A stretch of 64,000 nt of DNA, taken from contig NC_054744.1 of NCBI RefSeq assembly GCF_018143015.1, positions 1,819,059-1,883,058 of the forward strand, in the 5' to 3' direction. Under the pieces are notes generated by a model. That model searched no databases. It was not told the origin of the DNA and was given only the letters and a program-made list of their open reading frames with translations. The translations under genes were made by a program, and so were the position numbers. Below, in pieces: positions 46,201-55,717 of this stretch. Source of the DNA: Lytechinus variegatus (Eukaryota; Echinodermata; Echinoidea; Temnopleuroida; Toxopneustidae). The number at the start of each line of letters is the position of its first letter. The stretch's first letter is position 1.

Positions 46201-49200
46201 AAGAATAAATGAATGAATAAATAAATAGATAAACAAATATTTTTTGGGGATGTATATCAATATGTAAGGACACATGGAATCCAAAAAGTAGTGGTTGTTA
46301 GTCATTGTGAAATGCATTATTTTTACACAGTGACCATCTTATTTCAATGACCTACTTGTTTCACAGAGTGTTAAGGCAGTAAAAGAGGAAATAGATGAGA
46401 GTACAACATCCAAGGCAAGGCCTTACAGGGCACCAAGTAAGTCATTATATCATCATCGTAATGATATCATATACTTTTCTGTAAGGTTTTTGATGTGAAC
46501 ATATTACCCCAATTCTAAAATAACTCCTCTGGCTTCCTGTGTCAAGAAGAATTGAATACAAGATCCCAACATAAGCGTTCAAAGTCCTCCATGATGCAGC
46601 ACCGATACATCAAAGGTCTTGTCGTGAAGCAGGGCCATTATTCGTTATACGATCTTCCACATCTAACACCCTAGATATTCCGCGTAGCCGGACCAAGCAT
46701 TATGGAGATCGGGCTTATAGTCATGTGGACCCAAGCATATTGGAGAAATCCTAATATTTTCCGTATATTTATGTTATGTTTATGATTTTGATTATGTCCC
46801 ATGTTTCTGTTTATTTTATATGTAGCGCCTGGAGCGATGATTTATCAGAAAGTGTGCATTAGTACTATTTTCCTACATTTATTTAAAGCTAAGTCGGTAG
46901 AGTAAGGATTTGAACTTTGGTAACTCAGGTTCGATTCTCACTTGATGCACTAGTGCCCTTTAGTAAAGCATTTATCCGCATTACCAGGTCCTTTGGAGAG
47001 GACCTTAAGCTGTCAGTCCTCTGGTTGATTGCTAACAAGCGTTCATGCTCTCTTAGCAATCAGGTAAAAAAATCACCACCGACATTGTGACAACATCTGT
47101 AAGTGCTTTACAGATATATTACAAAATATGTGTTCTTTCTCCACTCCCTAGAGAGCATTCCAGCAAGATTTCCATGCTCGATTGCTAGACATACTATTTT
47201 AATATATTTTAGGAATTCATATTTATTATTTTATTGAGAAATTGTTTTCTTAGCAAGTCAATGATTTTTACATTCTCTTGGAGGAAACAAACGATTTGTA
47301 ACGAAGGGGATATGAAACAGTGATTTCAATGATGCATTGAATGCCTTAACCTTACCATCTTTTTGGGTTATTAAACACTGAGTGTGTCCTCATGTGTCTG
47401 AATCCAAGTCCTCGAGGAATTAATTCTCATGGACAACTTGGAGTGAAGACTGCAACGATCTTATTCAAGACAAGATTCCATCTCAGCAAAGATCTTTTGA
47501 ATTTATTTCAGCTCGGTTACGAAAAAGAACAGAAGGCTTAAATACAGAAGATGGAATGACAAAGACATTTGAAGCCAATGAGTAAGTTTGATAAAGGTTT
47601 TCTTCCCAATAGAAATGCAGTAGTCAAAGTTGCTGGGCAACATAGTTATATAGAATAATAGTGCCATATTTGCTCAATGTACATGTATAGCCAAATTTTT
47701 CTCAAAATGCAGATATGTGTCACAACTTTTTTCTTACCATTTTCAACATGATTTCCCTACTGCAAATTCTTGTTAATAACTTCTCCCAAATATTTAGAGC
47801 TTTTAACTTGTTGAACTTTTAAATCGTCAATTGAAATTTCAGTTATTTAGCTCCAGTTACATTTCTTCGGGCATTGTGCTGACCCAATAAACATGGCCGG
47901 ACATTAAACTGGGATTAACTATCAGTCTATTATCAGATAGCCAATTGGATAAAGATCGTTATTTAAATTATGTACAGCTTCCTCTGGGCCTTTTGTTAAT
48001 GTGAATATGCATGCCAACATAAAGTGTGATTTCACATCATTTAACATACAATCAGACCAAATGTTTTGGTATCACACATACTAGAAGTAGTTAGTTTTAA
48101 ATCCAAGATTTCTTGGGTGGTCAGATTCTCCTTGCACTTACAGAAATCACCCTCACCCCTCCCTCTACTTTACTCTATTTAGTGCATCCTCCTCCTTTAA
48201 CCAAACCCTCCTACTCTCCTCCACCACCTGCTTCCATGTCTGCTTCTGTCGCCTCTTCCCCTCTCGCATAGTTTTATTAAAAGAATAATATGTCCAAACT
48301 AGCCAATAGTTTGGTGGTAAGCCATTGAAATTGAGGAATCACTTTATACTTACAAGATCTACTAATCAATGTTTTTTCCACTGCAGGGGTGTGAGAGTTC
48401 AGATTTTTAGCTGATTTCAGATTTTTTTTAATTTTCAGCTTAATTTCAGCTTATTTTGGCTTTCCTATGTACAAATAGTATGGGATCTCTTTCTATTTCT
48501 TGCCTTTTTCAATACTCTTCAGCTTTTTTCAGATCTTTTTATTCGTGACCACACACACCCCTGCCACTGTGAGACAACTGATTATTTTTTCTTCTCAATC
48601 CATCGCCACGATGAACCTCTTCTACATCATCTATTAATCATTGTTCTCACACTTCCTTCCTATTATAGAGATGCAACTGGTGTGGTACTACACAAGGATT
48701 CTAAATGGTATCAACAATGGAAGAACTTCAGTGAAAATAACCAAGTATTTAATAGTAAGTAGTAATTGTTAACATCCTCTTTCTTGTTTCTTAGAATGAT
48801 TAGTTAAATAAGAGAGAATCACCTGGATATGAAAACCAAGTTTCAGTTATAGCCATGCTGTAAAGCAGAGCCACAAGGCCAAACCTCAAACTGCTATAGG
48901 AACACAACATATATTATTTTGTACCTATTTGTTGATAAGGAGCTGCAATTTAAATTAATTCCAGTTAATAGAATGTCAATGATGTAATGATTCCTAAAAA
49001 AATGTAAGACTTTCAATCACTGGAGTCGTCGCTCTCAAGTCGGTAATACTCCTTCATTCTCATCAATCTGGCTTATTCAGCATTTTTCCAAGAAACGTGC
49101 TGGTAAAAATGTTCTTCCCTATGGTTGCTGCAAAACTATGGAATCACCTATCTGTTTAGTGAAGATGACCTCTGTTGACCAGTTGAAAAGAAAGCTATTA

Positions 49201-52200
49201 AATTCCATCTTTTTTACTTATTTAGTTGCCCAAACTTACAGTGCTTTGTAACTTAGAGGAAAAGCCGCCATATCAAAGTACTATTTGATTGGATTGGAAA
49301 CAACAATATTTTTAACAATAATATTGAAAACAAAATAAAGAAATGAAAGAAAAATACAGAAAAAAACTAAGCAATGCTAGGAAGCAGTCATAATGCACAG
49401 ATTTAAATGAATGCACTAAATATTCACTATTAACAGTCTGTCCTGAAGGACTCAATGTGTTGAAGTGTATCCCTGGGAAGAAAACCAGAACTGCATTAAA
49501 AAGGAAGGAATAAGAAGCAAAACAAGCACAAAAAAACAAAACAAATAAATCATCCTGTTTTTAGATGGAAGGAAAATAAATCACTTAGATATTATTGTAT
49601 TGAGATACATTTTAGAAAAAAGGTGCATTTCATGATTATCTTTGAAAGGCAACAAAGAGGGCATTATTTTATTAAGTTTTAATCGCTATTGTGAACTATT
49701 TGTATTTAGATGTGTGATATTATATTGATCCTGGCATGGCAGAGATATAGATTTTGACTGCATTGAGTTGAGCAACCATCTGACTCTTATTTATTGTGCA
49801 AAGCTATTGAAATACACACACAATTAGGCCTGGTAATAAGTATGTGCCGTAATAAATCCCATTTTATGTTGTATAGATTTTATGAGATCATTTATAGGTG
49901 GATAGTTTCAAACTAATTTCTTGTCTGCTTCTTTATTTTTTTGTTTTTTCTACAGAGATGTTTGACCTCAAAATGCGTTATGATGAAAGTGATAACATTA
50001 TGGTTCGTGCTTCAAGAGCTGTTACAGACAGAGTTAGCCAGCTATTAGGTAAGAGTACAATGAGATTTATAATATTATGATTAATAACAATAATAATCCG
50101 ATTTTATATAACGCTTAATACATCGGAACGACACGTCTAAGCGCTTTACAGATATATTATTACCCTGGTCATCGGATTAAATCGGTCATTCCTCTACACA
50201 ATGTATGCAAATCCTCCATTCCTTTTGGAGTATTCCACGATTAGGGCATCTAGATCTGTTAAAGACTCAACAAGCTATCAGTTATTCGACAGCTGTAAAT
50301 CCATAAACATATGAACAATAATTGTTCGTCATAGTTTAAGAACTAAATTGTGCATTGGATTGCAAAATTATTTTCACAAGGTAAAATTTCACATAAATCT
50401 TTTTCCAGGGTTTTGATCAAATGTGCATACAACTTTAAAATAACCAAGATATTTTCGTATGCATCCTATTTTTTTAATGGAAATTGTAGCTGATAATATT
50501 CCAATCATAAACGTCATGAAAATTAAGGATTTTACAAGTAACTATTACGATTGGGTTGTTAGAAAAAAGTCATGATTTATTGAGCAGACTCGAGAAATTT
50601 CTGTTTTCTACTTCCATGCTATTCCTTATATCTATTAATATTATGTAGTAAATGTTATTATTTAGTTAATTTTTTTTCTATACTTTGTACTATTATGATT
50701 GTATTTTAATGTATACATTTCATAATCTTGTGTAATTTCTTAAACTGAGATTAACCGTAACCAGGCCGGGCTTTTTGGGTGTTAGCTGGCCTTGAGATCT
50801 TGGTTGCCAATCCACAAAGGCCTTAAAAATTTGCATGATAATAGTGTGGAATGTATTATCTGCAAGGCTGTATGGTTAACTTTTTTTGGGGGGGGGGGGG
50901 GTCCAAAATTTGCATTGGCCAGGTATTCAGTTTGTGCAATATGTAAATTCTGAATTGTAAAAATATTAAATAAATGAGTTATGTATATATTTTTCAATTA
51001 TCAGGAGGAGTATTCTCACCCACTGAGATGTCTGGGGTCCTGACAGAAATCATTAAAATAGATCCTTCTTTTACCAAGGAAGGCTTTCTTAAAATGTGTG
51101 AGCATGAAATTATACCAAACATTCTAGAGGTGAGTTGAGTTGAATTGAATAGCATTTTCAATGCTTTGAGAAATAAATTCAAGCATTTTTATCATTAATA
51201 ATAATAATACTTTATAATAGTGTCATATTTAAACCTTAATAGCCACTTCAGTTCAGAAAACCAGTGGGCCCTGTTTAACATGATAATGTTATTGTTACAA
51301 GGTTGAATCTCATTGATCTTTAGAAGCAGGGGGCTTATTCCCCCATCCATTTTCATACACGTAACTCCTTATTTCTTCCCTTCAAGACTTGAAGAATTTG
51401 TGCTTTTAATGCCATCACAGAAAAAAAAATTATGCCTCGGCCCACTATAGGTGGTTGCCGGAGGCATTTAGTTTTCAGGTCATCCATTCGTAGATGAAAA
51501 TATACCATTTATGGTGATAAATGGAGAGCCTTTTGAGGGATCATCTTCAGATTTAGCTCATGTCTGCATATTGGAAAGATGATGATGCATCATTGTTTGG
51601 ATCATGGAGTAAAAGGTCTCGCGGGTTGTAATACCCTTGCCAAAGAAAGTTTAAGGTGATATGTAGGAGTGAGCTTACTGTTGGTGATCAGTCCGTTGAA
51701 CTACTTCCTCACTTTCTGCTCAGTGCTTATGGGAGTTTTAATGAAACTCAATTTAATTTTATTGTTATGCCATTATCATTCATGATCTTTTTATATACTA
51801 CCTGCAAGTAAAGGAATGAAAATGAGTTATTTTGCTTATGCCAGCCATATTTGATGACATGATATTCTGAACCTTATGTTACCTGCAGGCAATGATAAGA
51901 GGAGATCTAGAAATTCTAAAAGACTGGTGTTATGAAGCTGTGAGTATTATTTTTAACTATGTTCCTCAATTATCATTAAGTATTATTTTTCTTTAACCCC
52001 CCCCAAAAAAAAAAACCAAATGACATTACCACGATTTAATGGAAAAAATTAACATTGATTTCACTTTAATAAATTTGAGCTTCAAGTTCCCACTTATCAC
52101 CTGTTTCTATGATATGTTATCAAAATGAACCAATAAAATCATATGATTATTATTGCTTAAAAAAAGTGAAATATAAAGGGACTGGAAATAACATCTCAAG

Positions 52201-55200
52201 AGCTAAAGCCGATTTGGACTTTACTTCAAACACAGGGCTTGCCGCAAAGTAAAAAATATGATTTTAGTATTCCTGACATTATGCCAAACTCTGAATGAAA
52301 TAATTTTACTTCTTGGAACTTTCATAGTTAATGCAAAATCCCATTTCATGAAAAATTGCATTGCAACAAATCGCATACTGTGAGCCGGGCTTAAATCTGA
52401 CATTTTTCTGTCGTCCCAAGATATTTGACTGAGGCAGAGTCACTTTAATAGAATCATGCAACAAAAGTAATAATAATTAACAACCGACAGGAACATCAGT
52501 GAATAATATTGTTCTTTGCTTTATTTTCAGCCGTACAATCAGCTAGCTACACCAATCAAACAAGCCACAGCCATGGGATACAAGTTTGATTCCAAAATAT
52601 TAGATGTTGACATGGTAGAGGTAATTAATTTTTTCTTACATCTTAAGTTAATGTCTTTCTCATTTTTGTAGTTTTCCATAAACTTCTGAAACCATGCTTA
52701 AATGGTAAAAAATTATAAACATTGAGACATTTTCAAAAATTCAAAGGCAAACATGAACTGCATGTGTTAATCACATTCAGCTTACTCTATTACCTAACAT
52801 CATTTATTTCAGTCAATATTACTGATGAACAATACTGAATAAAGACTTATGATTTCAGAATTACCTTGAAAATTCAAAATCTTTGATACAAGTCTGTTGA
52901 TTCCAGATAACTTTTGACCATTTTGTAGTAATATAGGCCCTTACATGCATTATAGTGATCTGCAGCTGGTGAATTTCTGACCAATCCATTTATGCGTATT
53001 CCAACTCAAATGAGCGAAATACACAACACGTGCACTAAGCAATGCAAAGCAATACGTATTAATATTATATGGCATCATGTAAGTTGCATTTTAATGCTCA
53101 AACTGATTTTTGTTTCCTCTCTTTTTAATTTGCATGCAAATAAGTGGTTGGTATGTATAAACCAATCTAGTGCATCCAATACATTTCAATCTATTTGACA
53201 TTGAATTGCTACAACAGCTAGATTTATTTTGTTTTATTCTCAGCTCTCTATGGGTAAGATGATGGAGCAAGGTCCTGTGTTAGTGATAAGCTTTGTAGCA
53301 CAACAGATTATGGCTGTTAGGAATGCTAAGGGTGTTGTAGTCGAAGGAGACTTGGTAAGACCATCTACTTTTCTCTAACTTAACACGTAACATGTAATTA
53401 CAACAGTAAGGGGGCCTACATTTTGCAAGCTCTGCTTTTCAGTTGGTCCTCCCTCCCTTTCAAATTATTTATATATCTCGATTTGATGATTGTCTATTGT
53501 AATTTAAGAAATGAGATTATATCTTACTATGTCAATTGTATCATGATTGTAAATATAAAATTGAAAGTGGAAAATAAAATAATTGAATTGAATTGAACTT
53601 CAGAAGATTTCCTTGATGATTAAATAATAAATGTGATTTCACAGTGCACCATGTATTCGTATTTTTGTTGGCATGTGTTGTCCTAAATAGAACCACCCAA
53701 AATGACATTTTGACAAGTATGTTTTTATCGTCTTCGAGAAGAATGAGCGGAAGATTTCTGGGTCCCGTTTCTCAACACCTGGACAAGTTAGTCATATCTT
53801 TATCCACCAACCACGGAGTTAGTTCCAATCTTACTAAACCTGTTTCACGAAAGGCTTCCTAACTAGAATACCTTTATGTCGATACTATCGGTAAAAAGAG
53901 CATACGAGACGTAGCCTTAGTAAAAAAATTTTGAAATAATTTTAAAAAAGAAAAATTATGACAAAATTGCAAATATTGTGATGAATTGGGAAATACAACT
54001 TTTCAAAATAATAGCACAGGTAAATTATGCATCATACATACTTAAAATATGAAGTCTGGAGTATTCAATTGCTGAGAAAATTAAATTATGAATAATTCAT
54101 TCATGACTAAAAAATCACATGTGGACGTTGAGATGGGTACCCCCGGGATATCCAATGTTAATAGTTTACGAAAGTAAACCATAACGGTTTCCTTTGTGAA
54201 ATGATGATAATTCTACGGTCTTTTATGATTCCAAACATCAAAATATAGTTTTACATGAATTTTTAAATCGTTGACACCGAAACATACAATTTTCCTTTGT
54301 GAAATGATGATAATTCTACGGTCTTTTATGATTCCAAACATCATCAAAATATAGTTTGACATGAATTTTTAAATCGTTGACACCGAAACATACAATTTGA
54401 CAAATTCTATGCATAAAGTAGAAATAGAATTTATCCAAATGTTAATAGGGGTCTGAAAACAACAAATACGAGTCAATTTATGGATGACCTGACGTTGTAG
54501 AATCTTTATCGATTAAATTATTTTACTATTTCAAAATGAATGGTTTTGTGGCGTTTTACCAACAGTTTTTATAGTTTCCTTGTATTGCAATTATCATTCA
54601 ATGCATTATCCCACTTGTTTTGTGATGTAATTTCAAACTCTATGATTGATTACGTATAAGATCATAATTTTAAAATTTCTCGGCACTTTTGCATGTCATA
54701 GTCTACCCATGTGATGCCACTATGTCATTAAAAAAGAAGTTATGACAGGTTCGGAGGTGTCATAAATATTTGGTGAGGATGTTGTACCCGATCTTGGTAA
54801 AGAGAGCTTCGTGAAACGGTTAGCGGACAAATAGCTCACTATCTCCGATTTAGCTAAGAAGTTAGTCTTATGACGGTGTTGGGAAACGGGCCCCTGAAGA
54901 CTACAAGAACATCCTTATAGAAAGATGCCTCCTAAAGAATACATGGTGTACCATGAAATCTTCACATTAATCCACACTCATCTGAGGGTGCAACTGCTCT
55001 CCTTATGATTTTGTTCAATAAGTAGGTGGAAAAAAGGGGGGAAGCGGAAAAAAAGGAAGAAAGTGAAAATAGAGAGTTCTTTGCTCTTTAAGTAAGCATA
55101 TACTACACATGTAAACTATCAGAAGAGAAAAATTATGTCGGCTTGAGGCCGTCTAGCCCTCCTGTAAAAATACCCTGGCCTACCTCCAACTGACATATGT

Positions 55201-55717
55201 ACATATTTTCCTCAGTATTAATAATAATAATTAACATTTATTTAGCGCTTAATACAACAGTTTCTAAGCGCATTAAAATTAACATTTATATAGCGCTTAA
55301 TACAACAGTTTCTAAGCGCATTGGAAAAAATAAGTAGCAAAATACAGTGAGAGAGAACAAGAAATGGAATTAAGAGGACTGCTTTAAAAGATTTGAGGAG
55401 TGTTTCAAAAGATTCGACAGTGGATGCATTACTGGCACCAATTATGAAATAAATACACTTTCTTGTACCAGTAACTTTTTTATCAATTCAGTTCCTCATA
55501 GATGGTCAGACTTAATCTTACTAATTATTATCAAGGGAAACAACAGAAAGAGAAATTGATTTTGAATCTGGTCATGTTTGTGTTTGTTCCTCTGCAGGAG
55601 AAGGTGATGAGGGTAACATACGTCTGGGTTTTATGTCGAGATCAGGAGATCCTAGATCCTTCATCAGCCTGGCGCCTTTTAGACATGTCTGCTCATTCTG
55701 CTGAACAATGGGTCTAA
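31181..55717 (+). CDS. TIMM44: TIMM44 gene model, 15 coding exons, complete
   Basis: TIMM44 is the peripheral matrix-side scaffold of the mitochondrial inner membrane that couples mtHsp70 (the PAM motor) to the TIM23 channel. Coding exons: 31181-31213, 41040-41144, 41966-42061, 42848-42925, 44423-44503, 45226-45366, 46367-46436, 47512-47581, 48669-48754, 49956-50048, 51005-51129, 51889-51939, 52531-52620, 53244-53354, 55598-55717. All phases agree; the total is 450 codons including TAA, a 449-residue protein against about 452 in human. An arginine-rich presequence (MVRLSRQVRIVSRCQR) is followed by the charged N-terminal motor-binding region and the C-terminal Tim44-like membrane-binding domain, with LHKDSKWYQQW, MRYDESDN, LKDWCYEA and MGKMMEQGPVL all recognisable. 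Exon 1 is the least certain part. Confidence 0.93.
32013..32120. repeat. Short stem-loop repeat (gtgacccgga)
   Basis: GTAGCGGACCGTGACCCGGA at 32013-32032 pairs with TCCGGGTCACGGTTCGCCAC at 32101-32120 (18 of 20) around a G-rich loop. Probably the remnant of a mobile element. Confidence 0.5.
32300..33930. other. TIMM44 intron 1, unassigned low-complexity DNA
   Basis: Purine/pyrimidine-skewed stretches (32430-32560) and short ORFs without family resemblance. Confidence 0.4.
33938..34042. repeat. Degenerate (ATC)n microsatellite
   Basis: catcatcatcatcatca followed by imperfect ccatcaccatcatcacc units, giving a spurious Asp/Gly/Met ORF on the minus strand. Confidence 0.85.
34940..35503. mobile_element. 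TTAA-bounded hairpin MITE, 564 bp
   Basis: TTAA at 34936-34939 and 35504-35507. The left half (gctgaaaatttcatccatatcggatttg..ttatgacatttc) mirrors the right half (gccataactttcttattttacattcgatgttgatgaaatttt). Related fragment at 11.7 kb. Confidence 0.75.
35600..37237 (-). pseudogene. DIRS-type retrotransposon remnant: RNase H and tyrosine recombinase
   Basis: On the minus strand, 37237-36840 encodes an RNase H domain (STDASTSGWGAV, HINALELLAIEQAL, IFSDNSTSVAYVNKMGG, then HVAGKDNSFADVLSR). ENKQLPKYASWKYDPFAYIIDAF follows at 36776-36585, in two parts: the 'L-F-A-S' connector typical of DIRS pol. Then comes the tyrosine-recombinase N-terminal domain (SWRQGTSKQYQSAWNQWCDW) and its catalytic part with the first arginine (LVSAQRVQTLLCLDI). 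LEYVKRTTPLR follows after a frameshift near 35.83 kb. The RT domain is missing, replaced by a hAT-like end. The copy is inactive because it is truncated and frameshifted. Confidence 0.85.
37228..37306. mobile_element. hAT-like transposon end
   Basis: 'cgggccgga', 'ggccggatccggcccgcggg' and 'ccgtagtttgagaactcctg' is the well-known conserved terminal block of hAT nonautonomous elements. It abuts the DIRS remnant and truncates it. The other end was not found. Confidence 0.65.
38446..38520. repeat. Duplicated gatgttgacgacggcc unit ending in a hairpin
   Basis: Two direct copies of 'ttgatgttgacgacggcc' are followed by the inverted copy 'ggccgtcgtcaacatcaag'. They form a stem of about 16-18 bp with a small loop. 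GC-rich against an AT-rich background; function unknown. Confidence 0.75.
38600..39430. other. TIMM44 intron 1, nothing recognised
   Basis: AT-rich intronic DNA. The interval 39520-41030 likewise lacks convincing coding features; ORF 39978-40217 has no splice support in the TIMM44 phase. Confidence 0.4.
39430..39512 (+). other. Possible alternative TIMM44 first exon (5' UTR)
   Basis: A CpG-containing stretch (cgagaacgcgtatc, gcgatcgtgcgtcag) ends in a purine-rich run and AAAAT|gtaagt, a strong donor that splits an ATG. Spliced to 41040 it would put ATG in a frame that stops after about 14 codons, so it could not encode the normal protein. It may be noncoding leader, an unrelated transcript or chance. 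Confidence 0.25.
41040..41144 (+). CDS. TIMM44: TIMM44 exon 2 (VRIVSRCQRPHPFLTS...)
   Basis: A 105-nt, 35-codon phase 0/0 exon: acceptor tatactag, donor CAG|gtacag. It continues the presequence with three arginines in the first eight residues. An earlier GT (41135, gttaac) would break the frame to exon 3. The other two frames have stops. Confidence 0.82.
41966..42061 (+). CDS. TIMM44: TIMM44 exon 3 (RKGFISGFIDNIKQEMNK...)
   Basis: A 96-nt phase 0/0 exon: acceptor tatccag, donor AAG|gtattg. RKGFISGFIDNIKQEMNKNK is nearly the vertebrate TIMM44 sequence just after presequence cleavage. It begins the conserved region that contacts the mtHsp70 motor. Confidence 0.95.
42848..42925 (+). CDS. TIMM44: TIMM44 exon 4 (DNIKKFREEAEKLEQSD...)
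   Basis: A 78-nt phase 0/0 exon: acceptor ttgacag, donor TTT|gtgagt. It encodes a charged amphipathic helix (IKKFREEAEKLEQSDALQEA) conserved in the TIMM44 N-domain. Confidence 0.95.
42935..43345 (+). repeat. AGGTCA-rich interspersed repeat, plus orientation
   Basis: 'tcacacccgtatagcagagcgag' leads to 'ttaaccaaggttaaggttttgaaatg', 'catgattaaggtcaaagg' and 'gagggtcaatgaacct', with two internal units. The same phrases, reversed, make up 56.5-57.6 kb. Lies in TIMM44 intron 4. Confidence 0.75.
43476..44333. mobile_element. Element with gtaagttg/caacttac repeats (ctcaacttaccccac family)
   Basis: Ends gaggtagggggcgtaagttg and caacttaccccaccttcccc are an imperfect inverted pair. Inside, 'ggctcaacttgcccca' and 'ggggtaagttg(a/t)gcca' occur several times in both orientations, including a tight palindrome around 43,676. 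Noncoding, within TIMM44 intron 4. Confidence 0.6.
44423..44503 (+). CDS. TIMM44: TIMM44 exon 5 (ENLEKETARGSAAVRHT...)
   Basis: An 81-nt phase 0/0 exon: acceptor gtatag, donor AAG|gtatga. It continues the helical N-terminal domain. Confidence 0.9.
45226..45366 (+). CDS. TIMM44: TIMM44 exon 6 (GVEEAQKQEWVKKGIDDL...)
   Basis: A 141-nt, 47-codon phase 0/0 exon: acceptor atacag, donor CAG|gtttga. It contains alternating Lys/Glu heptads and SKSGEEISQSAAFKTISQ, matching the vertebrate 'S-K-G-G-E-K-L-G-x-x-A-A-F-R-A-L-S-Q' segment. Confidence 0.95.
45684..45770. repeat. (AAAT)n/(GAAT)n tetranucleotide repeat
   Basis: Degenerate aataaataaatgaat-type run, echoed at 46203-46240. Both follow 'gtaatgcatgaaagaataa'/'catgacatgcagaaatgaat'-like phrases, as at decayed retroelement tails. 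Confidence 0.8.
46367..46436 (+). CDS. TIMM44: TIMM44 exon 7 (SVKAVKEEIDESTTSK...)
   Basis: A 70-nt exon: acceptor ttcacag, donor CCAA|gtaagt. It encodes SVKAVKEEIDE followed by the ARPYRAP linker and ends in phase 1. Confidence 0.93.
46505..46790 (+). pseudogene. CR1/L2-type LINE RT C-terminal fragment
   Basis: Shifting frames encode 'LWLPVSRRIEYKI', 'AFKVLHDAAPIHQ'-like and IRSSTSNTLDIPRSRTKHYG, the usual RT tail blocks, with several frame breaks. Intron 7 of TIMM44. Confidence 0.65.
46885..47130 (+). repeat. tRNA-derived SINE, copy 2
   Basis: A box agctaagtcggtagagta and B box ggttcgattctc are followed by the same body as copy 1 ('actagtgccctttagtaaagc', 'ccaggtcctttggagagg'). It ends 'aagtgctttacagatatatta', an L2-like tail also present at 50.15 kb. 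That suggests mobilisation by an L2-type LINE. Confidence 0.8.
47512..47581 (+). CDS. TIMM44: TIMM44 exon 8 (RLRKRTEGLNTEDGMTK...)
   Basis: A 70-nt exon: acceptor atttcag, donor GA|gtaagt. RLRKRTE is the conserved basic motif after the linker. The exon ends in phase 2. Confidence 0.94.
48669..48754 (+). CDS. TIMM44: TIMM44 exon 9 (DATGVVLHKDSKWYQQW...)
   Basis: An 86-nt exon: acceptor tattatag, donor AATA|gtaagt. GVVLHKDSKWYQQWKNF is a hallmark of metazoan TIMM44 near the start of the membrane-binding region of the Tim44-like domain. Confidence 0.96.
49010..49290 (+). pseudogene. LINE RT C-terminal fragment
   Basis: Frames encode SFSSIWLIQHFSKKRAGKNV, a 'W-N-x-L-P'-like block (gcaaaactatggaatcacctatc) and SVDQLKRKLLNSIFF. 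Decayed; TIMM44 intron 9. Confidence 0.55.
49956..50048 (+). CDS. TIMM44: TIMM44 exon 10 (MFDLKMRYDESDNIMVR...)
   Basis: A 93-nt exon: acceptor tctacag, donor TTAG|gtaaga. It encodes MRYDESDNIMVRASRAVTDR, matching the conserved 'M-K-Y-D-E-S-D-N-x-x-I-R-A-S-R-A-x-T-D' region. Confidence 0.96.
   Translation, partial: RCLTSKCVMMKVITLWFVLQELLQTELASY
50083..50165 (+). repeat. L2-like LINE/SINE 3' tail
   Basis: 'aataataatccgattttatataacgctt...aagcgctttacagatatatta' has the typical gcgctt hairpin and ATT-rich tail; no upstream LINE body. Intron 10 of TIMM44. Confidence 0.6.
51005..51129 (+). CDS. TIMM44: TIMM44 exon 11 (GVFSPTEMSGVLTEIIK...)
   Basis: A 125-nt exon: acceptor attatcag, donor GAG|gtgagt. 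It encodes TEMSGVLTEIIKIDPSF and the helix FLKMCEHEIIPNILE of the Tim44-like domain. Confidence 0.96.
51420..51700. repeat. Interspersed repeat (ttatgcctcggcccac start)
   Basis: 'cggcccactataggtggttgccggaggcatttagttttcaggtcatccattcgt' and the following 250 bp look like a decayed interspersed element of marine invertebrates; ends are unclear. Intron 11 of TIMM44. Confidence 0.4.
51889..51939 (+). CDS. TIMM44: TIMM44 exon 12 (AMIRGDLEILKDWCYEA)
   Basis: A 51-nt, 17-codon exon: acceptor cctgcag, donor GCT|gtgagt. LKDWCYEA is one of the most conserved motifs of the family. Confidence 0.96.
52531..52620 (+). CDS. TIMM44: TIMM44 exon 13 (PYNQLATPIKQATAMGY...)
   Basis: A 90-nt phase 0/0 exon: acceptor attttcag, donor GAG|gtaatt. 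It encodes the NQLATPIKQATAMG helix and the start of the final beta sheet (FDSKILDVD). Confidence 0.95.
53244..53354 (+). CDS. TIMM44: TIMM44 exon 14 (LSMGKMMEQGPVLVISF...)
   Basis: A 111-nt phase 0/0 exon: acceptor ttctcag, donor TTG|gtaaga. It contains MGKMMEQGPVLVISFVAQQ, the core strand of the Tim44-like fold, and VVVEGD. Confidence 0.96.
53760..54894. mobile_element. 1.1-kb nonautonomous DNA element in TIMM44 intron 14
   Basis: Left end GGGTCCCGTTTCTCAACACC pairs with right end GGTGTTGGGAAACGGGCCCC (17 of 20); inner parts (aggcttcctaacta / ttagctaagaagttag) also mirror. No transposase ORF. Contains the 103-bp tandem duplication below. Confidence 0.75.
54188..54400 (+). repeat. Tandem duplication, period 103 bp
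   Basis: Two nearly identical copies starting tttcctttgtgaaatgatga. The second differs only by an extra atc and a few substitutions, so the duplication is recent. Confidence 0.95.
55226..55325 (+). repeat. Tandem duplication of an L2-like tail, two copies of about 53 bp
   Basis: 'attaacatttat(t/a)tagcgcttaatac' and 'aacagtttctaagcgcatt' occur twice in a row. Confidence 0.9.
55598..55717 (+). CDS. TIMM44: TIMM44 exon 15, with stop codon
   Basis: A 120-nt terminal coding exon: acceptor ctctgcag, then EKVMRVTYVWVLCRDQEI and SSAWRLLDMSAHSAEQWV, ending in TAA at 55715-55717. YVWxLCRDQ and AWRLLDxSA match the vertebrate C-terminus. No canonical AATAAA was found in the next 800 bp; an ATTAAA-like run near 56.13 kb is a weak candidate. 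Confidence 0.96.
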   Translation, partial: EKVMRVTYVWVLCRDQEILDPSSAWRLLDMSAHSAEQWV

